This document shows positions 1 through 12,305 of a stretch of DNA of 64,000 nucleotides, one piece after another (the stretch's first letter is position 1; each line of letters starts with the position of its first letter). This DNA comes from Sinonovacula constricta (Eukaryota; Mollusca; Bivalvia; Cardiida; Solecurtidae). The stretch lies in the NCBI GenBank assembly GCA_007844125.1, contig CM017571.1, positions 27,651,978 to 27,715,977 of the forward strand, read 5' to 3'. The translations under genes and the position numbers were made by a program. The notes under the pieces were generated by a model, which was given only the letters and a program-made list of their open reading frames with translations, did no database searches and was not told where the DNA came from.

Positions 1-329
1 TGATATACTCTTGCTTTAAAATGATAAATTGGTAGTTTGTTGTTCTGGCACCTTCCCTACTATAAAATGAAGGGCTTTCTTCCTATTTTCAGTTAAATGC
101 TAAAAATATAACTAGAAAATAGGAGAAATTTGTAACTTATAAAAAAATTGTAATAATTGGCAAAAAATACACACAAGCAAACTTACTGAATATAAGTGAT
201 AAGAATTCTGAACACGTTTTGTCTTCTTTTACTGAGAAAAAGGCTGCGTTTTAAATATGTAACTATGAAACATAAGTCATGGTATTTTTAGTAATGTTAC
301 GAATTATTGATGGATAGACAAATGTCTGA

Positions 330-420
330 GTAGAATCATCAGCGACTCTAGGTCAGCACAAAGACCTTTCAACAAGGATGTTTTGCCCACTTGGTGACGG
401 CCCAAGGGACGGGTTAAAAG
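330..420 (-). repeat. SINE 3'-region fragment
   Basis: TGTCTGAGTAGAATCA is the reverse complement of the TGGTTCTACCCAGACA motif found in the plus-strand SINE-like copies near 40.96, 53.6 and 57.4 kb. A second minus-strand fragment with GTCTGAGTAGAACCA is at 21055-21130. No tRNA-like head was recognised in either. Confidence 0.4.
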
Positions 421-760
421 TTAGTCTCTTCTCACTTTGCAACAGAACTGAGAAAAGTGTTAACTTTTTTTCTCATTATTTTTTTTTAAAATTATGGTGG
501 ATTTGAAAATCAAGGTTTAGAGTACTTCCATTGAAAGTATAAAGTCATAAACAGGTAAGACATTCAGCTTGTCTTATTTTATTTTTTTATTATCACAAGC
601 ATTTTCGAGTAGAACATTGTGCAGTGCACGCTAGCTTACTATTATTTATGCAAACACCCTGATGGGAACCATAAAGTGAGAAATCTGATATTGACTACAA
701 CCAAAATGAGGTCAAACAATGTTTTACAGAGTCCGTTGTGTTCCATCACATTACAGAAAC

Positions 761-766
761 TTTATT
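761..766 (-). terminator. Candidate polyadenylation signal of the CHCHD2 gene
   Basis: The minus strand reads AATAAA here, about 70 nt past the stop codon. If used, it gives a short 3' UTR and supports termination in the third exon rather than splicing to a further exon. Other AATAAA matches occur further downstream (near 575) in this AT-rich sequence. Confidence 0.5.
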
Positions 767-837
767 ATAGTTTCAAAGATCATGGGTCTGTTCATCTATA
801 GTCTAGATATTAACATTCTTCAGACCTCTGGCTGACT

Positions 838-3233
838 TTACTCACCAAATCTCATCTTGCACTCCTTCAAAGCCTCATTAAACCCGTAGCATAGTGAGAG
901 ATCGCTCTGGTTGCTGGAGCACTGTATGAATTGGTCCAGCTCTCGCTGACAGGGAGACTGTTGTTGTTGTTGCTGCTGTGGTGACTGGTACTGCTGGACT
1001 GGGGCTGCCTCCTGAACATGACCGCCACCTCCTCCTGTCATTGCATGTCCAATCATGTGACCCTGAAATTAGTAAAAGTTGAGTCCAGGTTTTAAATGTA
1101 ATTAACTTTTCCAGGTACAAAATTATTTACATAGATATATAGCCATAGACTCAGGAGTGAAGAGAGCAGATTCTTTTCTTCCATTCGGAGCTTACTAATC
1201 TTGATAAACACCTTTTGCATAAACTGAATCTAAAACTAAAGATTGCAGCTTTCTTCACACAGCCTTGAAAAGGCCACCTGGACCCAAGGTAACAAAACTT
1301 GCAGCTTGAGCCTGAGAGACCTTTGGCATCTCATTGGTCAGATTTTAAATTCAAGGCAAAATTTTACTAATTTGACCAAAAAAAATGCTTAAGAATAAGC
1401 TCAAAGGTCAACAACTACCCTAGAAACGACCTAAATAAGTCAAGTTAAAGCAGGGAAACAATTCTTGAATGTATGTCTTCAGAGAAATCCAGATTAAGCA
1501 CACTCCTTGGGTCAGCACTACATAGCAGACAATCCCATGATGTCACAAAAAGCAGACACATTTAACGCATACAATGCACATTTTGGGGGAAATATATATA
1601 CTTTCTGCAATTGAATCACCTTGAAATCAACTACCATATATACATTTTGTGCAGTCTTGCCTTTAAAATGCAATTTAATAAAGAAAAATACATATGGCCT
1701 TACTCGGGTTCTGTAGAATTATTGCTGGGTACTTAGTCTCTTTAGTGCATTTTTTTAAAAATAAATTTTGTTATATAGCCTTTAATGTATCGTATTTTCT
1801 CACTTATAAGACGGGGATTTTTCCTTTAAATTTTAGGTTCAAAGTGTGGGGCTCATCTTATAGGCGGGGTCTAGCGACCTGGCAAAAAGTTTTCACATTG
1901 TTTTAGGGCAAAAACATACCACATAAACTTGTTAGCAGTTATACAATGGTTAGACATGCCGTCATTATCGACTGCCGATAACTTACCTTTATTTGTAACT
2001 GTTCCCCGATATATCATGTACTGTCATACCAGACATGGTGACGTAGATCAAAGAAATTAATGTCATGCCGCCACGATCTATAGGATAGCAGTGCAGCTGA
2101 GACTAGATACATCCCACAACGTGTGAAAATCTTTCACTGTTTACCAATTAACCTTTTTGTTGAGACAGCATGACTGGTCAACGCCCCTTATTCATTTTTT
2201 CGACTCGTCTTTTAAGCGGGCCGAAGCAAAAACTGGCAATTTCACAGGTGAAGTATGGGGTCGTCTTATAAGCGAATAGTCTTATAAGTGAGTAAGTACG
2301 ATACATGGATAGTTTTGTCTGCTCTTATAAATAAATATAAATCTATAGCCATTTAATTAGCCTGCTTAGTTTGTCTGCTTTCCAGCACTAACGCACTCCT
2401 TGGCCCATGCTCTACTGATGACCTATGACGAGTTTCCATCTGACTTAATGGTTCTCCGTTGAAATTAAATAACATAACACATTTAAAAATTTCACTTTAT
2501 GGTTGATTTGTCTAAAAAAATTGAGACAATAAAAAAAGCATACTTACAGCAGCGGATCCAACGGCCACACCAGCTGCTGTTGAAGCCATCTGACCCATGA
2601 GGCCTGGTTGTCTCGGCTGCGGCGCCATCATTGGGGGCTGGGCATGGGGTGCTTGGGCCGGAACGTGAGACCTGGGTGCTGGGGCCGGGGCAGACCTAAA
2701 ATTAAAATCTAGAACAGTTCCATTTTTGCAACATAAAAATGTAACAAGACAGATAATTGCCTCAACAGTTGCAGTAATTAATTTTAGTTTACTTTTTTTA
2801 CTAATGGGACGTTTGCCTTATTGTGTTTAAAAATACACATAAAATGGTAAACAATGATATCTTTGTAAAGTGAAGTATAAATCCTGAAAAATAAACAATA
2901 ATCTTATAATGTGATTAAAAAAAGCGTTAATTTACATAATGAATGACATGAACTCAACTAGCAAATGTAGATTGAAATAAAAAAAAAAAAACATGGATAA
3001 CTTTAACAGTTGTATATCTCTTAAATGTATGAATATATGAATACTACTCTATAATTGATATTATGAACATAAAGTAACTAAATTACGTAATTACGTCAGC
3101 CTTATCGTGTCCTTGAAAACCTACAGCTTCAATTCCAAATCAAACGCATCAAAAACGACTAACATTTACCAAAAAAAAATAATAATGTTTTTTACCTGGC
3201 CATTGGACGTCCTCCTCTACTACCTCTTGGCAT
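838..3233 (-). CDS. CHCHD2: CHCHD2/CHCHD10 orthologue, mitochondrial twin-CX9C protein, three exons
   Basis: Exons read on the minus strand are 3233-3196 (38 nt), 2695-2548 (148 nt) and 1062-838 (225 nt). Each intron is GT-AG, and the joined frame gives 136 residues, close to the human paralogues (about 140-150). The N-terminus is Arg-rich ([10 protein letters not shown]), as in a mitochondrial targeting region, followed by a Pro/Ala-rich stretch at 14-43. A conserved hydrophobic Gly/Ala segment at 44-73 ([17 protein letters not shown]...) is the hallmark of this family. A Q7 run follows at 91-97. The CHCH domain has Cys at 100, 110, 120 and 130, which is exactly two CX9C motifs. Known family members are oxidised by the Mia40 relay in the intermembrane space, associate with MICOS and respiratory complexes, and can act in nuclear stress transcription. 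Invertebrates usually have one gene equivalent to both vertebrate paralogues. The stop overlaps a strong donor-like sequence (GGTGAGTAAAG), so a further tiny last exon cannot be excluded. Confidence 0.93.
1787..2304. mobile_element. Non-autonomous DNA transposon (MITE-like) with inverted ends, in a CHCHD2 intron
   Basis: The left end reads GTATCGTATTTTCTCAC then TTATAAGACG. The right end, reverse-complemented, reads GTATCGTACTTACTCAC then TTATAAGAC, so the two ends form near-perfect inverted repeats of roughly 25 bp. A second pair of related internal motifs (CTTATAGGCGGGG on the left, CTTATAAGCG on the right) extends the symmetry. The element is 518 bp with no coding capacity, so it must be mobilised in trans. 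It lies between exons 2 and 3 of the CHCHD2 gene. The superfamily is not assigned; pogo/Tigger-like non-autonomous elements are one possibility. Confidence 0.75.
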
Positions 3234-3239
3234 TTTTAT

Positions 3240-6200
3240 AATTACTTTATGCGAAAGTTTGTTACAGTACAGTCGTTCTAGAAGCGTGTCTTTTCAATTT
3301 TTGGGAAGATAAAAAGTTATGTAAACACCGGTAGGAAATGTATAACGGTGATCTGGTTAATTATTCCTCTGGCGATAAAACTTCCCGCCCACCCCAACCC
3401 CAACAGTTCTTACCTTCTCTGTTTTTACTTGGCCAACTTCTCCCTCTGTCTGTGTTTTTATAACTGTCGCTGTTTGTCACACTGTCTCTCTCTTTATTTG
3501 TCTGTTATTTTTTGTCTCTCTTTCTCAGACATGTGATATTCCGGTCCCAAATAGGGAGACTATGGCTCCCAGAGAGGGAGATTGGGCTGCCAGGGAGGAA
3601 GATTTCCGTGAATGCGCGTTGAATTGACTTTGTTGCTTATTTGTATTTGTTAAACAGTATTTTTTGTCTTTTTATCAATAATCATAGTAATTTCAGGGAT
3701 ACATTTTTTCTTTGCAATATTTTTAATGAATTTTTAAATTTATCTAACGTATCTGTATCTGCCATATACTCCAAACCCTCTATACAGAGTATTATGTGGA
3801 ATGCGCTGTCAGAAACTTTAGGAGTAATATAAATTGTAATGTTTTGGGGAGGTAATTTTCATAGGTGTTTGGGTTGGTTTCTGTACCTGCACAGTTATAA
3901 AAATGTCATAGATATTAAATTACAGAAGTCTGGTGTGGTTTGCAGGTAAGTTGCTTTGCCCAGGGTGCTACAATAAAAGATGAATGATGGATGTTCATTG
4001 AATGATGAAGAACAAATGATATGATGGGGGTGATGGATGAGGTGATAATGGTGGATGATGATCATTTGTAGCACTCTGGTTAGAAGCAGTGGCTGTACAG
4101 CTTGGCCTTGAATAATACGTATTTTAGCTCACTAACTAGGCATAAATTCTATGCTTTGATTTTAAGTTTGTGGCCTTCAAAAACAACAGCAGCCAAACAT
4201 AGTGTTAACAAGTCAAGTGTCAACAGCACTTACTAATGAATTGAAAAAAGGTTTCCAAAGTGTATAAAATGATCTAAATATATTCTACTGTCAAATTCAA
4301 ATTTACATAAAATCTTTAAAATATTTATGTACTTGTTGAGGTGTGAAGCATACAAACAGTTTATTTATCTTGTAAGTTAGTGACAATGAGTTTTGATAAT
4401 TATAAAATATTAGTGGTAAACTCTCTAATTGGCCTACCATTATTGCCTAAACATATTAAAGTTAAATGAATTAAGAATACATGAAGACATTGGATTAATG
4501 AAGAATAAATAGCAAACAATTGTTTTTCAATGAGAGAGTAGCAACTGGATAACGGTCCAGATTATATATATATAACTCAAATTATTTTACATTTATTACG
4601 GATTCTTTCAACAATGTATAACACAAATGACATAAAAACTGGTTTGAACTAGTTGAAATGGAAAATATGTTTTAAAATTGTCTATGGTTTAGTACTATTT
4701 ATGCACTAAATAAGATTTATCAACAGACACGAAAACCATTTACTTCTATGTAAATGTATTTTTGCAGGAAGCAGACGAATTTTCTTTCAAATAGAAATAA
4801 CACTATTGTAAAGTAAAGAAACGATTTACTCCTCTTAAAACGCTTAAGTCAAAGAAAGCTTAACATAATGTTGGGAAACTGCCATGTTCTCCATTTCTTA
4901 GCTTTGATGCGTTCCAACGTTCCTGTGACCGTTGCACATTTGTCTCTTAAATCCCCGACGTATTTCAGGCCTGAAGCTTGCATACATGTATTACACAATG
5001 TGTTGTTTTGTGAGTGCCGATAATGTCCTAAATAATATGCAGTTAGCAAAAGGCCTTACAAAGTATCAAATTAAAATCAACGATTGTTTTAGTAGCACAA
5101 TGCACAAAAATACATGATGCAAGCTCTGTATATCCAGCAGTGTTATTGTTTCATACATTCATCTCTTTCATGCAAACTTGTTTTGGTGTTAATTTCATAT
5201 ATACATAACTTTTACATAATGTTTATTTCCAACCATGTTAATTACACGCAACATGTCGTTAGTATAGGTTTTGAGTCTAAACTGGTGGTTCTTCCAGTCG
5301 GTCCCTTTTACCGACTGACCGTTCCAAGGCCGTAACTGATGGGTTTGCTCATCATCACATAGTTACTTTTACATTTGGCATGCACGTGAATACCTTTGTC
5401 CTGTGCTTTTTCAAATTTTGGCATATGTTGCAATGCTCATAGGACTTTGTTATATATTCTTCTTCATGGAATAGAAACCACGCTCGCTTCGTTCGCTCCC
5501 TTTGGTTTCTTATTCCGGGATGAGTCGCTAATTTTGACACTAACCTTAACATAGTTAAACATTACATAGCAGTCACGGTTTAAGAAAAAGACAATCAATA
5601 CCAGTTTACAAGTTGTTTTATGTGTGTTGTTGGTTTTTTGTTTGTTGTTGTGTTGTTGTTTTTTATGTAAGGCACGTACGCAGGTCAGTTGGTAAACGTT
5701 TCTGAATTCAGACGTTCAGTCCAATTATCCTGAGCTTGCGTTTGGGTAAATACAGAATAGTTCTCATAGCACTCTATTGACGGGTTAAGGAACATTTAAA
5801 ATGTCGCTGCTCAGTCCAATGCCTGTGTCCGCACGTGCGTTAAGCATTTCTTCGATTTGCTATAGTGTTGTGTTAGAAAACAGAACATGTGACACTGATT
5901 GGGCATGATCTTCGCCATTCAATCAAGGGATTACAGTTTGTGATGGGTGCCTTCTTACACAAGTAGGCGGGGCACGAAATTATATCGTCTCGACCAATGA
6001 ACACTCGATATGCTCGATGATGCATTGATGGGCAGTGATCTGAGATTAAGTTTGTCGGCAACATCAAAGTGGGAGACTTAATGGGTTCAGCGTGAGGCGT
6101 GAGACAGACCCTTGATATCGGGAGTCTCCCGGGGAAATCGGGAAAGATCACGTGTCTGCTATCTATTTCGATGTATCTCAATACTTTCAATACCCTTCCA

Positions 6201-6420
6201 TCTCTTATTTTGGTTCCTTTCATCATTCTGGCTATTAACTATCTTTCACTTCTGCCACTCCTTTTATGACCTGCTTAAACGTTATATGTACAGGTTGTTG
6301 CTAGTGACCTATTTTCTTCTCTCATTTTTGCTTCTCTTTTATAACTCTCACCCTGTCTTTTTTATTTATTATTTTTCTTCTTTATGTTATGTTAATTGTT
6401 CCATTTTCCCTGTACTCTCC
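3240..6420. other. Intergenic stretch without a recognised gene
   Basis: This stretch follows the CHCHD2 start codon and probably holds its 5' UTR and promoter just to the right of 3233. I see a GAT-rich degenerate patch at about 3975-4065, and a less AT-rich segment at about 5870-6180 that carries a 117-codon open frame on the minus strand (6226-5873). That frame shows no recognisable domain and could be a transposon remnant. Nothing else is supportable. Confidence 0.5.
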
Positions 6421-6425
6421 ATTCT

Positions 6426-6679
<254 letters not shown>

Positions 6680-6681
<2 letters not shown>

Positions 6682-9128
6682 AAAAAAAACAACATGGGCA
6701 ACTATTTCTTTATTCGTGTGTTTATGGAGATGCTGTGCCAAACATTGGTTGTTTGAGTCTAAAAATCGTTTGCAATGATGTGTACACATAGATTGGATTC
6801 TCCCAAAGAAAAAATACAGTTTTTGCTAAAATGTCAACTCCCACACAAAATAAGGACATTAGTCATCTATATATAGGACCTTACAGAAAGAAAAAATAAT
6901 AAAATGTTTATTTTTCTTCTCAAAGTGTAGGATACTATCTTTAACGTACTTTGAGAGGACACTGAAAATGACCAACATATGTAACGTCCTTTAAACTAAA
7001 GAGAAGGAGACATATGATACCTGTAATGAACGGCTAAATTTAAACTAAATTTAAACATACAGAAAGTTCTCTGTCTACCACCTATTGTTATAAGAATGAC
7101 ACAAAACAATGCGTTTTAAACTTTACTTTTTTCCCTTAGGTACCATTGAATAGCTACGGTAGATATTGGTTTTTCATTGGACGCCATTTGCTTAAGCAAA
7201 CAACTTTCTGCTCAGTCAATTAAGTTTCATTCAAGTTGACCGGGACTGTGTGACAGTGTTTCCTGTATGTTGGTTGTTGAAAGGTTTCCCAACTTTATTG
7301 TTGTTTATTTTTGCTGTGATTCTGCAAGATGGAGAGGAGCATGTGTTAGGTCGTGGCTTTTAGGTGTGGACAGAGAAAAGGTTTTAACAGACACGAAGAC
7401 ATCGTGCAATGTCTACATATACAATCTAAAATGTATTATTTGTCATTACTCTCTATGAGTTATTGTTAATAAGCAAAGTGTGTGACACTCATTTTATAGA
7501 TAATAAAGAGCAAGGTGTCTTATTCAATTTTAATTAATTTTATATGTGATGATTAATTATATATTAAAATTAGTATGTAAAATAAAAGGTAGACATATAC
7601 TATTGATAACTACATTTTTTTAAACATGCTGTTAAAATAAATAAAAAATGGTACCCCAATGTAATAAATAGTTCATATGTCTGGAAAATTGTTGGATGAT
7701 GTGGCTTTAATTATAATTTTTCTTTTATACATTGCTTTATAATTGTTTTGTCTTGTTTTTCAAACAAAATGACTAAGTGATTTAATTGATAATTAAACTA
7801 ACATAGAAATAATCCAAGGATTGTATTTATGCATTTCATAAGTCTGTTCAACAACTTGAGTTAGTTTTAAGTTTTAAAAGGACTAATTCACACATTTTTT
7901 AAAACTTATGTTTAATGTATTTAAGAATGCTTCAGTCATTTTAACATTTTAAACAACTACTGCTTATTTTATTTTGGGACATATTTGATAAGGTTATAAC
8001 AATGAATCATTTAATGTATTATTGTGTGTTTTTTTCATAGAAATTTACTTAATTAAACAAAAAATGCTTCAATTCAAACTAGAATAGTTTTTTGTTGTTT
8101 TTTAATAAAAAATTAACATATAAAAAGTATATGTAATAAGCTACTCATAATCTCTGAATACCTTTTTCAAAATATAATCTTTATAATGAATACCTTTCAT
8201 CATAAAGGACACCTTGCACATTCAAATTTCAATGTATATATTTTGATAAAGAGTTTAATTATTATAAATAAATTATGGTTATTTATCATTTGCATTCTTA
8301 CAAAATAATTAACATTTTTTATAAAGTTTTGGAAAAACCCACATATTAAGAAAGTTTATTAGTCACCCTTGCTTACATGCCATGTTTAACACTATTATTC
8401 TAACCAGATGTTTAACATTTCTTCTGCTAGGTGCAATGCTAATACAGACCAACGCTGACTGATTGTTTGATCAAATGTGGACCTGCGTTTTTTATCTTAA
8501 CTGGTGAAAATACCTTGTTCGGAGCCATTTAATGCAGGCTTATTGGATTTGAGGAAAAATAAACATAACGCTAAACTAAGAGCCTAGATGTGGCATCAGT
8601 ATTGTCATACTGGCTGTACAGTGTACTGAAGAGATCTATAGACAGGAGAATAGAAAGGCTTTAGTAAGTGTAGGCAGTGGGATTTTGTATCTGTTTGCCA
8701 GTGACAAAAATTTGACGTATGTTAGTTTTGTGTTATCTCGGAGATGTGTGATTTGAAAGGAAATGAAAACTATTTACATTTATTTAGATACATACATGAA
8801 TGTCATCCAAGGAAAAAAGAAGATCATAGTTTGTAAAGTATTGTGATGAAAGTTGTGTTGGAAAACGTTTAAGAATATATGCAAATAAATATGTGCTAAC
8901 AATAAACATATACAGGTTTAATAGGTGTTTTTATGCAAACCATGCTTAGTTTTGAACCAGATGTCAATTGAAGATGGAGAACAGATTTTATCAATGCAAG
9001 TAGTAAAATGTGTATTGGATGGATTTTACACTGGAAACCAAGAGGCTTTTTATACAGTAACACAATAAATCAGTATATGAATTGGTATGAAAAAATAGTA
9101 ATCATAATAAACTAAACCTTCAGCAAAA
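6680..9128. other. AT-rich stretch without a recognised gene
   Basis: No exon, RNA gene or clear repeat is recognised. The last few hundred bases should hold the 5' UTR and promoter of the exon starting at 9129 if that is a first exon. In-frame stops (for example TAA at 9108-9110) close the frame just upstream of its ATG. Confidence 0.4.
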
Positions 9129-9515
9129 ATGACAAGTGTAGTCACCAAGCAACAGAAAAATACTTCAAATAACAACATGACCAACAACAGTAATAGCAAC
9201 ACTGACAACCACAAAACAAATGGTAACCCCAGACATTGTCGACACAGTCATGGAAAGTTAAAGGTTTTGGTGTCTATTGAAAACGACGCACCACAAACAA
9301 AACAGGATGACAATGAACTGCAAAACACCGATAAAACTGACAGACTGGTTCTACCGGGGAGTAAACCAGTCAGCGAACGTCCATCAACAGTATCGGGCAG
9401 TGTCAGGAAGTCTACTTACACTAGTCGACCTCAGAGTCGCAGGTTAGACAGTCGACCGGGAAGTTCACGAACGGTGTTTGAGCATATCCCAGGCACTAGA
9501 CCAGCAAGCAGAAGA
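9129..9515 (+). CDS. Candidate first coding exon 1A of a large unidentified gene
   Basis: The frame opens at ATG 9129, preceded in frame by TAA at 9108. It runs 129 codons to a consensus donor, AGAAGA|GTAAGTG at 9516, and ends in phase 0. Beyond the donor the frame stops within about five codons, as expected for intron. The peptide is low-complexity: residues 6-32 are Asn/Thr/Ser-rich, a compact segment GKLKVLVSIEND follows near 43-54, and the last 50 residues are rich in Ser, Arg and Pro (SRPQSRRLDSRPGSSR), suggesting a phosphorylated, disordered regulatory tail. Composition is clearly less AT-rich than its surroundings. No family is recognised. The next exon is not certain. It may be an alternative N-terminus of the same gene as the exons at 36509 and 49375. 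Confidence 0.6.
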
Positions 9516-11518
9516 GTAAGTGAGATTTGACTTTGGGTCTTTTCACCCGGACTAGTCTGGTAGGGTTTCTGTTTGTTTTTCTGTTTGTTAATAAGTTGTA
9601 AAAAATAAAAGGCTTTGATCCAGCTTAATGGTAGAAAAAGATACATAGAATTACCAAGAAATTGAACATATATTTAGTACTATACCTGCAAGTATAGATC
9701 TAGTTTGTTAGTTTATAAGACATTTTTTTATAGGAAGTTCAGTTTTGTTTGTGTTTAAAAAGCAAAACTCGGACACTTCACTATCCTGCTTGTTTTTTTG
9801 TGTGTGTTTTTTCATGGTTTCTTAATCCTTTTTTTATTGGTCTTTTTATATATCTTTTTTTCTTTTGCCTACTTGTGTAACTTTTAAATAAAAGACAGCT
9901 CTTTAAAATAACATTCTATTTAGTGATGGAAATTGTTCTAAAATTAATGTGTTAATATACCATAGTATATATATTGTAACTTACTGTTAATATTTTAGGT
10001 ACAGTTTTACAAAGTGATTTAACAGTGTGTGGCATTTAAAACTTATTTGTATCAACATTAAGCTAAACAAACCCCATGGGACAGGACTGGCCGTAGATGG
10101 CACTCATGCACCTACTTGCTCGTACCAACATGTATTTTGTGGGTTATTTCCCAAAATTGCTGGTTGAGTGTTGCTAAATACATGTGTATAATCTTTCCTA
10201 CCTAAGTTCTCCTTTTTAAATCAGTAGAATCAAATTAATACTTTTTGTACTAATTGCTGAAAAACTAGATTGATTTGCAGGTGGTAAATTGAAGAAAGTT
10301 TAAACTTTAAAATGAGAAATGGAACATCAAAAATGGGTATAAGAATTATTTGAACAAAAATCATCACCTGTATATTAAATACATTAAAAAAAAGAAAATT
10401 CTTTTGAGTTCCCTTTTGGGTTTTTATTTATATTTAAAAGGTATTTCTTACGGTATAAAATAGACATGCTAATGAATCATTAAGCAGCATAAAGTTCAGC
10501 TTACATTCATTATGGAACTAGGAGTTCTTTCACAATAAAAGTTTATGTACTTCAAAATTATTGCAACATTTCAATAATTTGGCAACTTGGTGTACTAAAC
10601 CTACAACCAAATGATTTATTTTTAAAAGAAATTTAAAATCAATATAATCACATGTAGTTATTAATCATAATACAGTTATCTTTTATATTTTATTTAAGAT
10701 TATAACAAAAGATTAAATTTTAGTCACATAAGTGTTGTTTGAATTCATTCAAAAGCATATACTTTAATGTAGATATACAATGAAATGAAAAATAAAGCAT
10801 CACAGTGCTTATTATATATTGTTTGACAGCTTCTTTTAAAACCTTGAACCATTAATTTTTAAAACTAATGGTTACAGGTATTTTTTTGTTGAAGCATCTT
10901 GGTCACAATTTAGTGTAGTTTACTGTATGTTTTCAAGGAGAAGAGTAACAAAGTTGATAAGGAAAACAAGGTTTTAAGTCTGTATATTGTGGGTGACACC
11001 TTGTAATTTTGTTGAATAATTTTAAAAATTTGATATGTAGGTATACACTCTTTAAGGTTTAAGGTGAAGATTAGAAGTTGAGTTGGTTCAACAATGTTTG
11101 TATGTGTATTGTATTGATGAGACAGAATACATTTATTTAACCCTTTACTTGCTGGAAACACCATAAGGGTGGACTGTGTTTTATGTAAATGAGGTAAGTG
11201 TGAATCCAGCAAGAAAATGGTTAACAAATTTAAGAATTTCATGTTAATGTATACATATGCTGTCATTAAATAAGACTGGTAAATGTCACCTTTAATCATT
11301 TATTTTGTTGTTTAAAAGTACTGGCATGTTTTCTTACAATTGTTTAAAAATGCATCATGGATTTTAGGGAAATGGAAACAAAGTTGAATGAGTAAACAGC
11401 AGTGATTATAAAGTCTTCATTGTGAACGACACTATGTAATTTTAAAGAACAGTATGATTTAAAACAGACAATATGTAGCAATGCTCTCTTTAAAACTTTG
11501 ATGGAAATAGTAACAGAG
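9516..11518. other. Presumed intron sequence, no gene seen
   Basis: AT-rich sequence following the 9516 donor. It holds a short palindromic dispersed element at 11138-11226 but no exon that I can support. Confidence 0.4.
11138..11226. repeat. Short palindromic dispersed element (CTTGCTGG type)
   Basis: AACCCTTTACTTGCTGGAAA at the left is mirrored by TCCAGCAAGAAAATGGTTAA at the right, giving a foldback of roughly 85 bp. A related copy is at 14396-14492 (CCCTTTACAAGCTGGAAAC ... TTTTCAGCAAATAAAGGG). No coding capacity. The structure is that of a small MITE or foldback element. Confidence 0.55.
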
Positions 11519-11950
11519 TTACATGTATGTGATATATGCAAACTGTTCGCTACCACCTTTAAAAAATAATGGTAAGCTATTGTTACATGTATGTGATATA
11601 TGCAAACTGTTCGCTACCACCTTTAGGAAATAATGGTAAGCTATTGTTACATGTATGTGATATATGCAAACTGTCCGCTACCACCTTTAAAAAAATAATG
11701 GTAAGCTATTGTTACATGTATGTGATATATGCAAACTGTTCGCTACCACCTTTAAAAAATAATGGTAAGCTATTGTTACATGTATGTGATATATGCAAAC
11801 TGTCCGCTACCACCTTTAAAAAACAGGGTTATGATATTGTTACCTGTATGTGATATAGGCAAACTGTCCGCTACCACCTTTAAAAAACAGGGGTAAGATA
11901 TTGTTACCTGTATGTGATATAGGCAAACTGTCCGCTACCACCTTTAAAGC
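11519..11950. repeat. Minisatellite, 64-bp unit, about 7 copies
   Basis: The motif GTGATATATGCAAACTG recurs at 11529, 11593, 11657, 11722, 11786, 11850 and 11914, a period of 64 bp with one 65-bp step. The last two units share variants (GATATAGGC, ACCTGTATG) that mark them as a separate subgroup. Read on the minus strand, the unit begins TTAAAGGTGGTAGCGAACAG, very like the left end of the TTAA-type element at 19852. Confidence 0.95.
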
Positions 11951-12233
11951 TTTAAGGGGAAGAGTAACAAAGTTCAATGAGTTACCATAAACAATGTTAA
12001 ATAAGATCTACAATGGAATGACGCTCTCTGTTGTCAACAGTACATGTAGTCCATTGATCACACGGCACTAACTACATTATCTGGCATTACCTGAGCACAC
12101 ACGGTATCATGGAGAATTTCTGCTGTGACAACTAATAAAATATTGACTTGAGGAATCAATGAAAATATAAGAATATAACCCCAATAAAGCCCTCTTAATT
12201 CTCAGCATGCTCAGCAAGAATTGATCAGACTTA

Positions 12234-12305
12234 GACAAATAGTATAGACCCAGATCAGCCAGCTCTCCCTGCTGATCACTTTGATCAGGATCTATGCTAT
12301 TGGAT
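12234..12305 (+). repeat. Palindromic interspersed element (AGCAAATAGTG type)
   Basis: CAAATAGTATAGACCC, then AGATCAGCCAGCTCTCC, then GATCAGGATCTATGCTATTGG: the two arms are imperfect inverted repeats. It is one of about nine dispersed copies whose arm matches the units of the arrays at 15.4, 37.4 and 58.9 kb. Confidence 0.6.

Noticed and set aside
5873..6226. 117-codon minus-strand frame
   Set aside because: No recognisable domain and no splice or repeat context that would make it a gene; kept only as a note in the intergenic entry.
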